Positions 20,166 to 34,652 of a stretch of DNA of 64,000 nucleotides are shown here, one piece after another; within the stretch, counting starts at the first letter, position 1, and each line of letters begins with the position of its first letter. Below the pieces are notes generated by a model. The model was not told the DNA's origin. It searched no databases and saw only the letters and a list, made by a program, of their open reading frames with translations. The DNA is taken from positions 57,913,128-57,977,127 of the forward strand of contig OZ022341.1 in NCBI GenBank assembly GCA_963989245.1, in the 5' to 3' direction. The DNA comes from Nansenia antarctica (Eukaryota > Chordata > Actinopteri > Argentiniformes > Microstomatidae). A program made the position numbers and the translations under genes.

Positions 20166-23100
20166 GTAACAGACAAAATAGACACAGGTTTACATATTAC
20201 AAAGTGCAACCATGTTTACATGTTCAAGCTGAAATGATGCATTGTCACAATGAAATTTACATTATTATACTATGTGTTAATTGGAAAATATCTGAAAACA
20301 TATGTTGTAATTATGTCCAAGGCTGAAATGTAGAGGGCACTGTTTATCTAAACTCGTCTGTGTTTTTCAGCAGCCTAATAATCTATGGAGCTGTCCGTAT
20401 GTTGTTATTGAAGGATATCATTCAATAGAAAAATTGTACAAAATTAAGGTAGAATAGTAGTAATTTGTGCTTCTGTAAGGTTTTGATGTTGTGCTGTTTG
20501 GCCTTTATGTAATATATTTTGGGTGGAGATGAAAATCCACTCATTGGTGATTATAAAGCTACGGGTGATTATAACACACTGATTATTGTGACCTCTTCTT
20601 TTTGTTTGTTCATATAGAACAAATTATGTTTGAGAATGTTTGAGACTGTAATGTGGTCATAATCAAATATCACTGCTGATGCAGACACAACATTTTGACC
20701 TTTTACATATATGAGAAAATGTATGTTTTGAGAAATACTATACAGTAGCCTAGGTCTAATCGTCCTAATCTGACAGAATCATAGGCAGTTACAACATGTG
20801 TCTTCTCCTGAGTTAAAAAGGAGCTTGGAAGGAATAATTTCTATGAATTACTGTCAAAACTTGTGTGAAATCATAATGCTGGGTGATTATCTGTGTTTGT
20901 GTTTGAATGAATACCCAGGTCCCTGAAGAGGAAATAAATGATGTACCACAATCACAATGCATTAACAGATCGTCAGAGAAAAGGTGGAGGAATCAGCTAG
21001 ATGCTAGATTCTCTTTACTCTAATTTAAATATATGCTTATTTATTTACAAATATATACAAAACACTCTCTGTGGGCATACTACAGCCACAGAGGGAAAAC
21101 ATACAGTGCAGTCCACATGTGGCATAATATATATGATTACATATTATGGAAATTAGCCATATAAATCTAAAAAAGGTTTATCTATTACATCCAATGTCTC
21201 TTATCACCTCTGAGAGGCAGAACAATTGACCTTTATATTTGCAGCAAGCATGAGAGACTGCTGAAGGACATTGTTTGAAGACATCAAATCATTCAGGTAG
21301 ACCAGGTAGACGGAACATTTCAATATCAGCTGTCATCACGGACATGGAACACTGCTCCTAGTGCGCCTCATACAGATATAAGATGATGGAATGGCCACTG
21401 ATAGGTGGGTAAAGACTGGGACGTGGTTAGGGGTAAGGTAGTTTAATTTTAGCCTGGTAGGTATTGAGTACCACCAAACTGTCAGAACAGCTAGATAACC
21501 TTAACACAAACAATGAATCTGTCAGGTCAGTGTTCAACCAGACGTTTTGCTCAGATCCATCATTTATTACAAGGGTCAACTGAATGAAAGTACTGAGAAT
21601 AGCCACTTGGTGGGGATAGAGGGAAACACATCATGGATTATTACAGAGAAAATGTAACAGAGTATCTACCTGTGTAAACCAAAACATGTCAGATATGACA
21701 CATTTCACATAGTATTGGAAATTCAAATTGTACTGTCGATTTAAAATAGTAAGTAGCAAAGGACAATGAATGAAACATGACATTTCTCAATTCTTCTATT
21801 TTAAAGGAGTTTATGAAAGGCTAAATGGAACAACATTGAGTAAAACATTTTATTTTCTCACAAGAATCACTGTTCGAAATACAATAGTATCTCCATCAAA
21901 ACATGTAAAAAAAATGTGTGAGTTTTCTCATTCTGTATTACTTGGTGTGCAAATCTGGAAACAAATGCTTTTCAGGGAGAAAACAAAAGGAGGGGTGCTT
22001 TCCCCATCATTTCAATGTGAGTCATCACTACTTCATGACTAAAGGATAATGCAGATGGAGAACTGTGTGAAAGTATGTACTTGTCTCCCCTCCATGATGC
22101 ACCACTCAATATGAAGTCTAAAGAGACTGAGGAACAAGGTCTCAGCACACTTCTACCGAATAATTTCTGGTTCAGCAGAGCCATGAAACTGGTTTTGCTC
22201 TGGCTCTGACATATTTTGGGGTTGTCAACATTAGTCTTGTGGCTGGTTTTCAATCAAGCTACAAAATCCACATTATTTAAGTTATAATTATGTCTGGTGA
22301 TACTGGTTCACACTACTCTGTATGTACAATAAACAAGAACGTTATTCTAAATATGATTTCTCATGGCCTTTTAACATTATTTTAAAGCTCAAAACTACAT
22401 ACTGGACCTTAAGTGTTTCCATATACTTCCATATCTCTTTCCTACAGCGTGACAACTATATATTTCAATTACTGTAGATCTGCTTAGGCTCCTGAATGAA
22501 AAAAAAACACATAAGGAACACTCAATTAAACAATATTTTTTTCCATGAGTGTAAAACTATTCTATCCCTTAGGCAAGACATTGACCTATTTTCTCTCACT
22601 GACAAGACTATGGTATAATTCCATTTGACACCCCTTGTTTTACTACGTATCTGTCCCTGGGAAATGAATATCCATCTCAAACACCCCCAAACAAAATGAG
22701 CGTCTGCAGTTTGAGACTGCCAAACATCAAAAGAAGTTCATTCATCAACAGAACAATAATTTTCTCTTGCTTTTCCTTTGGAATCCCACTGTGATTCAAC
22801 TAAAATGACAACAAGGCTTTCATTAAACAAGGGATTAGAATGGGAATTGGAGATGCCTCCAGCCCTCCCTCTGAAACACACGCAGGCCCTCCCCAATGTC
22901 GTGCATAAACTCTGTTCCAGGAAGCAAAATAACTAATCTCTTGACTTATCTTGCCATATTTCCTTATTGTCTTTGTGCTGCAATGCCAGGAACCAAAGCC
23001 TACGAATTTTACTCTCTTACACTTGTGTAATGTGACGTAACAATACAACTTGAAACTTGAGATGCCCAATTCTTTGTTCTATGGTTTATACTGGAAGTCA

Positions 23101-23817
23101 AAGAGCTCCAAGGAATGAATCTCTTCCACTTGACCTATTCTGACCTATTGACCTATTCTGAACTATTGACATATTCTTATTCATATATATTGATAGAACA
23201 GCTACAGTAATCAATGTTATACAGAATGTTGTACTTCACCAGTTCTTTAAAAAAAGAACTTCTATAAAACAGCAAAGCCTTCAAAAGGAATGAGGAACAT
23301 GAATAATTCAACAGGCCCCTGTGGTTTATTACTTACTACTACCAGGGAAACATTCACAATAGCATTTTATAATGCCAAGTCCCTTAGTGTACCTCAAAAA
23401 CCTCTGTTTTCATCTTATCTGTTCCCTCCCAATACTGTTCTGCAAACATAGAGCCACACTGACCATAATTTGAGTAAAATACTGTAATTCTCCGTCTCTC
23501 TGTCACTGTAAGTGACAAATGCCTGTAACTCAAGACCTAATAAAACACTGGCCTTTACAGCTTTGGTCAATTCTGAGTTCTATCTGAAGGACTACCTCTA
23601 CAGTAAATCCCTCACTAGTGTGCTGTGGAGGCCTAACTCTGTAGGGAGGCAAGTGACACCCAGGGACGCAGCAAACAATGTGATTACTCAGTTCACCTAG
23701 GAAATGGATGCCCTTCCAGGAGTGGAGATTGCAGTGGTGATTTTGCATTATCATAAAACTGCCAGGTTTCTGGTGCTTCTATCACAAGTTGCGGACACCA
23801 ATCCTTCAGCATGCGCT
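20166..23817. other. Region upstream of HTR1E, no gene seen
   Basis: AT-rich non-coding sequence with short homopolymers. It should hold the HTR1E promoter and 5' non-coding exon(s), which I could not pinpoint. No repeats with recognisable ends were found. Confidence 0.4.
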
Positions 23818-23831
23818 AAAACGCAATCACA

Positions 23832-24030
23832 GGGCGCTTAGGTGGCGTAGCGGGTTAAGCGTTGATCATGTAACTGCAGGGTCCCCGGTTCGATTCCGGC
23901 CGGGGACATATCCTGCATGTCATCCCTCCTCTCTCTCTCTCACCCATCCTTCCTGTCTAAATCTTCACTGTAACTGTCAATACAAATTTAAAATATGAGT
24001 GGGACTGCCCCACTCAGAAAAAATTACTTT
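23832..24030 (+). mobile_element. tRNA-derived SINE with perfect 14-bp target duplication
   Basis: The head GGGCGCTTAGGTGGCGTAGC has a pol III A box (TGGCGTAGCGGG) and B box (GGTTCGATTCC). A CT-rich body and an AT-rich tail follow. Flanking direct repeats AAAACGCAATCACA occur at 23818-23831 and 24031-24044. The cloverleaf is not preserved as a functional tRNA. Confidence 0.9.
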
Positions 24031-25447
24031 AAAACGCAATCACAATAAATGACAGTCAGATTCAGTGACCACATTTGATATGACTCCTGCTCATGTTGCG
24101 CCTCTCTAGGATAAATTAATGCAGATTGATGAGAAAATAAAGATAGACAAAGGACATATAGGGAACAAACTGCAGATTGGAGAAAATGTATTTGAGGAAA
24201 TCGAAGCTGAACTGAAAGATAATGATAGGTAAAAGGTGAGATGAAGTGAATCGGTGTATTGGCACCATCATACCCCACATTTGCCTCCTCCTCTGAGGTG
24301 CTGCAGTCTGGCCATTAGCCAAGAGAAAGGCTTTGAGGTTGATAGATCATGGGGAAGGGACGCCACTACATGACAGAAACAAATGGCCCGGGGAGAGAAG
24401 ACAAATAAGGGGGTATGCTGGAACACTTTGATGTCTGAAAGGAACTGTAGTGTATGGAGTGTTTGCAATTCTGTTTATCAAAGACACACAGCGATCATAA
24501 TAAAATCCTGTTCTTTGAATGATCAATCTCTGACTGATACTACAGTATGTCCACCACAAATGTCTAACATATACAGTACAGGCTCACATTTTACTCCTAA
24601 ACCAATGGACCTTCAATCATTGGCCCCTCTAGCCTCTGCGAGATACTGGCCCTATGAACTAGAATATAATATTATGTTCTCAAGATAGTACAACCAGAAT
24701 AGCAACCAGCAGTACCAACATATTGCTGTCTAGGGAGAAGGACATTGACTGATGCTCCAAGGCAAATGCCTCACACACTCACACAATCTGTCATCCAAAC
24801 ATTGATTGACAGTTTCTTTCATATAATCATGTGAAAAAGATAGGACACCCGATGAAAACCTTTGTCTTTTTCAACATATTTAAACATATGGACATTTGAT
24901 CTTCTTTGTCTGTGGTGCTGTCCATGGTGCTGACATTTCATGGTGGCATGTTTTTACCTTAAAAACATCACTGATCTTTAAAATCTTCAGATCTCAAAAA
25001 TCTGTCACTGATGTCTACATATGTCTTACCTTTAAAGTTGAGATTAACAATATTTTTGATATGTGACTTCCAATGTGAGATTAATAATGTCGCTGAAGAG
25101 AATGGCTGAGAATTTAAAGGTTTAGTTACTCTGAAATAACTCTCTCTCTCCCCAGCTGTCCTCCCGCTTATCTGTTTCCCTATACATTTGTCTGACGTTA
25201 GGCAGACACAGGCCTTAAATTCAATCATAATCGAGTATCAACAGCAGTCACAGCAGCACTAAAACATGATCTGATACAGCAGTCCTTGGATTTGTTCTTT
25301 GTCATCCCTGACATCCCCACCTTGTCTGACAAAGTAAAACAGTCTTGCAGAACAACAGAACATAAACCACATGGAACACAATTATAGACATGCATACAAT
25401 TGCATTCAATTACTTCTATTAATTAGCTTGTTTTTAGACAGAGAGAT

Positions 25448-25500
<53 letters not shown>

Positions 25501-25515
25501 CGGGGGGGGGGGGGG
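25448..25515. repeat. (TG)n microsatellite plus poly-G tract
   Basis: About 24 TG units followed by CGGGGGGGGGGGGG. This could form Z-DNA or G-rich structure, and it is prone to length error in assembly. Confidence 0.95.
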
Positions 25516-27884
25516 TGATGATGACGATGGAGAGAATGCAAGGCAACTCATCTCTCTGGGCAGGGTACCTTGGGAGGGAAAAGTAAGAGACTATTGATTT
25601 TTGCCTGATTGCTGATGCAAGCTGGCACATGTAGCCCTGTTGAGAGGTCTACAGTACCTGTGATATGCGAGGAATGCATCATGGCACTACTCACTTACAT
25701 CATAGTAGTAGTCATAGTAGTTTATTTCAGTCCTTTTTTGTGTATGAACATAACATACATATCAATACAGCATTAAAACAAAAACTAAATAAATGACAGA
25801 AAGGTTTAAGCTGAAGCAATAGCTTATTTTGCCTACCCTTGTTACATGCCTTATTCTAAGACAAAACAAAACAGAAGAAAGAGGATTGATGATTGAACAA
25901 CTGTGGGGACAAGGCAGCTAAACCTTCAAACTACTCTGAAACGTCTCAGCAAACAGAGAAGTTACCAGAAGTATAGACAAAGTTTATGGCAACACTTTAC
26001 ATAAAGTAGCTCCTACTGTATATTTATATGACAATTCTGAAATTATGTTGTTAATAAGTTAGTAATTGCTTTGTAACATTTTATTACAAAAATTACTGAG
26101 TAATTGCTTTGTAATTGCTTTGAGTGTTTCTTGTTATTACACGAATAGAACAAAGACTGTTAGATATTATTATATGACTGCTAACGAAGTATGAAGTATC
26201 ACCTGCAGCCCTACTCATAACTGTTCTTAACTGGTCTGATCACTGTACTAATACAATGTGCAAATTGCCATCTCAGTACCTAAGCCATCTCAGTAATAAC
26301 AGCATGATTAAGAATGTGTTCCCCTTCTAGTGTTTACACAGCATATCAAGGTGAAGGAGGCTACTTTTCCAGGTGGAGATTTTATGTCAATCCTGTTAAG
26401 ACAGATATTATAAGAATAGGAAATTCACTGATCTCACCAAGTTTACTTGAAAAACTCTAGTTGTAAAATCAAGTCACCAATTGTTGTAAAAGGATCATAT
26501 TTAAGGTAGGCCATCAGAATCCAGCACCTTATCTGTAATTCTATTCTCAGTGCCTCTAAACGCCCCAGTAATGGAAACCCCGGCAGAAGAGATATGATCA
26601 CAACATGTGTTTGGCCAGGCTTTTATGAGCTGTTCCATTACTTTTGGAGAGGTATGAGGACGTGTGATTGTATGCTAGTAGTGGTACTAACTACACATAC
26701 ATACATACATACACACACTCACAAAGCTTGATTATTGGCTATTTGAGTCCATGCTCCAATTTGATTAATTAATTGAATCTGTTTTTGAAAAAACTGACAA
26801 ACCATGTCAGAAATACAATCGATGTCTATTGGATTATGTTATCGTGAGATTACATCAATGTCAACTTATTTTTATGTATGTATTATTAGTAACTCAGTCT
26901 TTAACCTGCTTTCATGGGAAAAAGCTCCTCAGAGAAATGTCATCATTTTATGAATGGGTAATTTATTCATCGTGTTGGACATAGTCAAGTTATTCTAATC
27001 ATACCATCGATTGAGCAGACAAAATATATCTGATCAAATCACCTTCACTTCAGAACAGTGGTTATGATGAATTAGTTATTCTTGACTGACACTTGTTCGA
27101 CCTTAGGGCATAGGAAATCACTTAAACATGCTATGCAGTTGGCTGAGCAAGCCAAATTAACTCTTAAAGTTAAAGAATATGCTTATAAATTGGGATTAAA
27201 TGTATGTTTGAGCCTTAATAGTCATTGATCATTTCCACTTAATTTCAGTAATCAATTGGAAGGTAAATTGCGTGCAGCGCATCACTTACCGTTCAATTAT
27301 TTAAAATTCATTAGGACTGTCATTACTTCCAAATGAGGTTGATCAGAAAAAGAAAAAAGAAAAAAACGTTAGTCTTTCTTGAAGTTAAAGGTTTGTCCAT
27401 AACCAGGCGGTGGATTACGAGCGCAATGTATTCGGCAGGGGTGCGCGGCATGTGATGAAGTGCTCCGCAGGTGTTTCACATTTGGCCACCGAAGATTTTC
27501 TTAAGAAAATTCCGCAGAACCCTGAGAATAGTCAAATAGCCCTGGGAATTAGGAGCGCAATGACCTCATTACTTTGAATAAAAATTCCTTGGAAGAAAAT
27601 CATTGTGCCGGATACTGCCACACTTGGCTGGCTGTGGGTTTCGTCCCTCTACTGTAAATATAAGGATTGTCAGTCTCACTGAAATATCTCTGTAACACTA
27701 GGGGGCATATTTCGCTTGATTCATTGTATAAACAGAAACCGCAATACAATATGAATACTTTATTAAGTGGTCAAATGATGAGTTCATCTTATACCTTGCT
27801 GCTTATTATATATACAATTGTATTGTTTGTTCAAACTAAAGATGTGGGATATGATGTTGGAGCTTTACCAAGTGACACCCCAAA

Positions 27885-27945
27885 CAAAATAATAATAATA
27901 ATGATAATTATAATAATAATTATTATAATCATAATAATGTATTAT
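27885..27945. repeat. AAT-rich low-complexity tract
   Basis: Imperfect AAT/ATT trinucleotides with internal palindromy (AATAATTATTATAATCATAA). Confidence 0.85.
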
Positions 27946-30900
27946 TATAAAGATAGATGTTCTCTATTGGATTTGTAAATAAATCAGATGTAATAACATT
28001 GGGTACTCAATTAATATAATTAACAATGCTTAATTACTCCATTTGAACTGTTTATTTCTAAATAAGTGTAGCAAGTTACTGCAAATTGCATAAGAGATTA
28101 ATGTGTCATAATAATCTGTCTGTTTTCAGACAGACAGTGTTGCCTCAAATATTAATATCAAATAGCTGAATATCAGCTTTCGACATATCTGATCCACATA
28201 ATCAATATTGGAGGGTATGATCAAAATGATTTGATTTACCAAACATGATTAGTCAGAAAATGTAAATACAAAGTAATCGAATACTGGATTAACTGTTTAT
28301 TTCATAATGAGAGCATTAATCACTCCCAATTCTATGTCTATGAACTGTAATCGACAATGATGATGTTGCACAAAATATGCTTTACAAATCACTGAAAACT
28401 GGAACATTTGAGAGAGCTGCATACCATTGTGCTGGAGAATATAAACAACATGATAAAGTTGTTTATGCAACCAAAAGAGACATGAAAAAATAAGCTATTG
28501 CTACTGTTGTTGGGTGACTTAATGCACACCCTCTGGTGAAACTCCTCATGAGTGTACATTAGTATAATTAGTATTATGTGTATATGTTTGATGTTGAACA
28601 GTTGAGAATGCCCAGTCGACTAAGTACCTGGCTGTCAGGTAAGAGCCCAGTCATAATGGATATGGGCTGTGTGAGTCACAGCTTCAATATTCTACTGGTT
28701 AATTCCAGAATGCCGTAGAATTCTTGTGCTCCATTCACTCTTCAGTTGGTTTCCCTTGCTCATGATTTTTGGAGCCCATATCCCATCCCACTTACACAAC
28801 TACTCATTCAATCTGATCAAGATGACATCATCCCTGTTTCCAACACTGTGGTCTACTCTAGACCAGTCACAATAATGTTTAAAAGCCTGTAATTGTATTT
28901 ACAATATTGTATTTGTAACATCCCCCCCCCAAGTATTAAAGGAATACTCTCTCTTTATTACTGGGCTTTTATGTGTTGGTTTAAAATGGACAAAACTGTC
29001 TCTCTCTCAGTTATCACTGTGAGCACTGAGCAGCTTATGGTTTCTACTGTCTGTGACACTCCCGAACCTCACATGGGAGCTACGCTGCCCCAGAGAATGG
29101 CAACACAAATCCTCTCTCCCAGTGCCTGTCCCTTTGAGACAACTGGACTATAGTGTGACTGTCCTGAAATAGCCACCATGTAATCCTTTATACACAGGGC
29201 TGTGATTAAGGTGTAATGAAATAGATGTGCTGCCGGTGAAAAGGGCTTGTGTGAAGTGTTGATATGTGAAATGTTCCAAATCAATAAGGACTTAAATCAT
29301 ATAATCATCATATGAAATCAAAATGATAGAAAAGACCCAATATGATGTTGTTTTTGATTCATGTTTTTAACTTGTAACACCTTAATACCGAATACCAACT
29401 TTTTGAGAATGATGACTTATTATGTGTTTCATGTTTTCATTTTTTCTTTGGTCAGTAGAAAATGACCAAAGAACAGAATGGCTAGATTCTGTTAGCACAA
29501 TATTTCCTGGCAAGCAAAGATTTTCAATCCCTCACAATAGCTCTATGCCTTCTCTCCCCCATGACAGTCCCCTTGCTCTGATTTGTATTTGTGAACATCA
29601 TTGGGATGAAAAACTACATTGCAATGACTTTGATTTATGTTGCTACAGCAATAGATCGTCTCCTAGAGATGTACCTGAGGTCTTAAAGCGGGCTATTGGC
29701 AACTGGTGTGTTCCAGCACGCCTGTAAAAGCTCATGGCCACGGATCAGATCAGGACCTATTAATCACACCATGGGACCTGACCCAGTGGCAGATTGGCTA
29801 AGTGCTGAGTACTCAAAACAGGAAATATCCCCCTGAGAATGCTAGGGGAGCAAAGGACCTGTCAGGATCAATTTATGTGTGTGACATAGATGATTTGATC
29901 TTATCTGGTGTAGTCTTTGCATGGTGTATAGAATATCTATTTCAGTCAACTAACAGGTCAGAATGACTGCCATACTGAGCTAGCAATTAAATCATTAAAT
30001 CATCATCAGCAATGAACAGTTACATTATGATTATGGAAGGTAAAGATGGTGGAATGAAAGATCTCTCTATTGATTTGAGGTACAACAATATGAGAGACTC
30101 ATACATGTACATTATGTAGCCATAGACACAGTAGTCAGCAGTAGCTAGATAGAGAGCTCTATATATTGGGATACAAATACAAGACAGTGCAGTGCCGTCT
30201 TCTATGGAACACCCAGTGGGAGGTTAGTCATTAGAATCTCAGCGCACCACTGTTTACAGAGTCGTCGTTAGCTGTCTCACAGCAACCCAGCAGAAGCTCT
30301 ATCCAAGTTAATGAAGCCATCTGAAATGCAGCTGAAGTGTGAAACCACCATGTCATTCTGCTAGCCCTCTGCCCATTAGCCCTCCTCGGCAAAGGCTGGA
30401 CTAACCAAAGAAACACCTGCATGATTACAATGTCAGGAAAGTAAAACTGTGTTCTGGATACACTCATTTCAGGACTGTTAGCATAAGCTAAAATATTTGG
30501 CCTTCTCAGTGTTACCTGGTATGTGGCTTCACACTGTTAAATCACACATCATACTCCCGGCACTGAAGTTGTTTCAGCAAATTGCCCTCTGTGAAGCAAT
30601 TTACTTTCCTCCTCAAAAAACCTGAGTGAAGAATCTCTATCATTACTGCAAGACCCTCTCTCCCCCTACGACTGTTTCAGGAGTGGTTTGATATTGATTG
30701 TGCAACCCTGACCGCAGACAGATGGTCAAATTGGCTATGGGAAGATGAGACCAATTTAGGCTGATGGTGAATGACTGTTACACATTTTTCCAGTGGTTGG
30801 TCTAAAGTCTCAGTGTTAGGAACAGGGACGTTTTATCTTGATCGGATTGAATAGTCAGTGTTGTTAGTGGGAAGTACAGCACTTGACATGTGTATGAAGG

Positions 30901-32542
30901 GTATAGCTATAACAATTACGAAAAGGCAAGCTCAACTCACAAACAAACAAATGTTCTGATGAGTGCTGTAGCCCAGGATTGATCTGATGAGTACTAAAAC
31001 AAACCAAAGTGCTACTCAGATCCTAATATTTCACTTATACTGGATCCATTCAAGGAAAAACAAGTTACTAATGTGATGGATAACTTTATTGAAACTTTTA
31101 ATAGCAAGTTTTAGCACCAGTTTGTTCATCAAATTGCTTCATCTTATCCAATTAAGTTTATTGAAGCAAATCTCGGAGGACCTCCAAGATCTTATTTCCA
31201 AGTAAAACAATATTGGAAGGATAAAATGTCAGATATTGCATACAATCCATATTACAGGCAATATATGCAGGGCTGATTTACCTTAGGTATAAGAGTCTCA
31301 TGGGAGATAGTAAACATTTAATGGAATGCCATAGGTTTCATTATCAAATTAATTAATTAAATATTACTTTGCTTATCTGCAGTATATTACATTTCCCATC
31401 AAAGCCTGTTATTTTAATTGGGATGGACACGGTATACTGCATTAGCTTTGACAACACTAATCTCTGACACAAAAGTCTTTGAAATGCTTATCATCATAGC
31501 ATGTCATGGGTATGTTCAGACTCCGTGATTAATTCTGGAACAAATTGAAATGCTGAAATATTGGATTCAACCTCTATTATTCCATTATACCATGTTCTGT
31601 TGGGATAATGAGGTGTTTTGGATTCGGAGTGACAGATAGATTATCTGAAACAGTAAAGTGTCAATTAAAGAGTAAAGAGGACAATTCTCTTGAATCAGAT
31701 TGAGATCTCATCCATTCTTGAAGTTCATTTATTCCTGGTGTAAGGGGGGTGGGGTAGGGGATATAAATGTCAGCTGCAGAGGCCAGGTTTTTATTGTCAC
31801 TAACTCTATTCCTAGCAATTGCACTACACACCTGCTAATTTGCTCCAAACCATGAATCAATATGCTGCATAAAAGAGCTCATTACAGTGATTGGATTAGT
31901 TCTAATTAGTTCCTATCTTTAATCTTCATTTGTATTGTTAACAAAAGAGCCTTTTATTATTATTAAAGTACATTGTGATACAAATACTGTATGGTGATCT
32001 GAGGAGGGATATGTTTCAGGTATCACTCCATGCAAGCTAAGGAATATTCAATGAAGGTCCTTTCATATGCAGATTCCTTGAAAACAGGGGCCAGAGTTTT
32101 GATATCATTAGAGCTTCTATGCAACATGTTTCCATGGAGATTGAATTCGAAGATCATTCATCAAAGTAGATAAGCATAACCATAAGTCAGAATTGACCGT
32201 CTTAATCAGAGGCAAACGCTGTGAATTAATGGCTCAAATATAATGTCTGATACTAAATGCTGATAAAAGTAATTTCATCTTTAAAAAGCTCAGTAAAATG
32301 GATCATGGAAGGAAAGGACATAATCTGATCTGTTGTCCTTTTGTTCTCTACCCATCCTTCATCCTATAACTGTATCATCTAAATCTATGAGTATCTCATT
32401 ACATAGAACAGCACGTCCATTGTGGGATGGTGGGGATTGATTAACAATTATCAGGCAAAAAACTACAACTATAACAGCAAGCAACCACAACCACAAGTTG
32501 TCTGTCATACTAGCAATGCTTTGATGATGTTTGGGGGATTGT

Positions 32543-33310
32543 ATGGAGGGCGGATTATGGAGGGCGGATCGTGCCACATTCAAATGCAATACACACATCG
32601 GAATGGAATACACACATCGGAATGCAATACACACATCGGAATGCAATACACGTGTAACACTAAATACAATGCAAAAATACAGCATATTTGTGCCAAAATG
32701 AAATCAATGTGTATTACATTTGAGCGCAGCGCTTTACATTTGGTCATGAGTGTATTCCATTGCGCATGTGTATTACATTTGAGCGCATGTGTATTACATT
32801 TGAGCGCAGCGTATTACATTTGGTCATGAGTGTATTTCATTCGAGTGTTGCCACGGTGCTAATTTGCATTGGTTTTCGACATCCGGTGCTAATTTGCATT
32901 GCTTTTCGACATCCGGTGCTAATTTGCATTGCTTTTCGATATCCGGTGCTAATTTGCATTGTATTCCATTCCGACATGAGTTGCATTGTATTTCAACATG
33001 AGTTTTTGTTGCATGAGGAGCTGGAAGAGACTATAAAAACTGTAAGATCTGTAGTTTGCCGTTTGACATTTTTGCCTTTTGAGTGTCCACAGCCACAGCC
33101 GGTACTACCGTATTGAATCTCCAGGTAATGTATTTCTGACATCTATAACTTTTGCTGTCGTTAAGATACTTTATTTAGCTGTTTTGGTAGTCTGTCCAAT
33201 GTGACTAGCTAGCTACGATTTATCATAAAAATAACGAACACGAACAGCATAGCTACTATGATAAATCGTAGCTAGCTATAACATCTTCATATATAAAGAG
33301 AGAGCAGGAA
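32543..33310. repeat. Left arm of the long inverted repeat
   Basis: Pairs with 35938-36391 over roughly 450 bp. An extra segment of about 230 bp (32850-33085), with four CGGTGCTAATTTGCATTG units, is present only in this arm. Confidence 0.8.
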
Positions 33311-33894
33311 CTTCTGGTAGAACATACAGCATTCAAAACACTGCATTGCAGTCATATGAAAATGATTTTATAGTTCATATCAGTTTTATGTAGCATTTGC
33401 TGTTTATTTAGCTGTTTTGGTAGTCTGTCCAATGTGAGTAGCTAGCTACGATTTATCATCAAAATAATGAACAGCATAGCTACGATGATAAATCCTAGCT
33501 AGCTATAACATCTTCATATATATACTGTATATATATATATAATATAGAGAGAGCAGGAACTTCTGGTATAACATACAGCATTCAAAACACTGCATTGCAG
33601 TCATATGGAAATGTTTTTATAGTTCATATCAGTTTTATGTAGCATTTGCTGTTAGGAATGAGGTTCACGACAACAATTAATTTAAAATTATTTATTTCCA
33701 TTCACAGGAGAGGTGGAGTCCACAGTCAGTGCAGGGTGGAGAGCAGTGCAGTAAGGTAGATTTTGGATGAGATGAGGGAGCAAATAGTGACTATGATGTG
33801 ATTTACAGTAAATGTGTCATGAGTTCAAGCAGAACAAAGAGCAGGACTGATGAACTGGCTACACATCCCCCTGTCTGATTTTATTGAACACAAT

Positions 33895-34032
33895 GCTACC
33901 TGACGTGTTGACCACGGCAGCACACATGTACTATCTTGTCAATGGTAACTACATCCCTGTTCTCAATCTCATCCCCCAGGGACTTCACAAAGCCAACAGG
34001 AAGTGGCCTGCCCAGGATTTGGATCACGTGTT
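33895..34032 (-). pseudogene. Last exon remnant of the palindromic transposon
   Basis: Acceptor TTGGTATTTTACAG at 34033, then a frame containing HVIQILGRPLPVGFVKSLGD and RDVVTIDKIVHVCCRGQ, ending at a stop (33895-33897). Downstream on the minus strand a GAAATAAATAA signal follows near 33690. I do not recognise the protein family. The exon-like structure inside the element is the support. Confidence 0.45.
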
Positions 34033-34652
34033 CTGTAAAATACCAATAAGTATTTTTAGAATCTTTTTAGGAAAAACATCACATCATTTTACCCATGTTC
34101 TCAGTATTTGTTATAGCACTGTTACAAATGTTGTACACAAATTGTTAGTCATACTTTATGCTGTGTTGTTGAATATTAATTTAATGTAGGAGTTTCAATG
34201 AAATCGTAATATCATAATTAATATCATAATATCCAATAACAGTGATCATTAATACAATTTAAAAGGACAATATGGTTACAGAATATATCACATATAACCT
34301 TGTTTTGTGGGATTTGGAGCTTTGTATACTGTTCTGCACAAACAACGCAAGCTACTTTCCAAATCCCACTCCCTCAATACACTATATACAGTCATGCTTG
34401 AAAGTCGTCATCAGACAATGGGACTTATATGAAGATCAAATAAAAGTCTAAAATGTGTGGAAGGTTCACAAGCGTTCAAGCATGATATACGGATCCTGCT
34501 GTGGACTCATTTTCACTATAGACCTTTTTCAATTATTGTACATTGGATGTAAACATGATTTAAACTTTCTTGACGGCAAATGTATTCATGTGATAAAACC
34601 TTTGGTGCCAAGATAGCTGTAGATTTGCCAAACTCTGAATCAGACTACATAC

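Larger units (their letters stand above)
24045..32542. other. Intergenic desert between HTR1E and the palindromic transposon
   Basis: No coding region that I can support on either strand. It contains a (TG)n run with a poly-G tract (25448-25515), a repeat-like stretch at about 25990-26190 with ACACTTTACATAAAGTAG (a sequence type also seen at 2766), a (CATA)n patch near 26697 and an AAT-rich stretch (27885-27945). Conserved non-coding elements for HTR1E are possible but cannot be judged from one sequence. Confidence 0.4.

Noticed and set aside
23832..23910. Possible functional tRNA gene
   Set aside because: A and B boxes are present, but the acceptor stem does not pair and the sequence continues into a CT-rich SINE body with target duplications. 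The same applies at 38180 and 48731.
22800..24700. Several 60-100-codon ORFs upstream of HTR1E
   Set aside because: No composition bias, splice context or recognisable motif; expected by chance in non-coding sequence.
32422..33116. Plus-strand ORFs of 118-135 codons at the left arm of the palindrome
   Set aside because: They translate the short direct repeats (CITFERS, LICIAFRHPV) and have no domain-like content.
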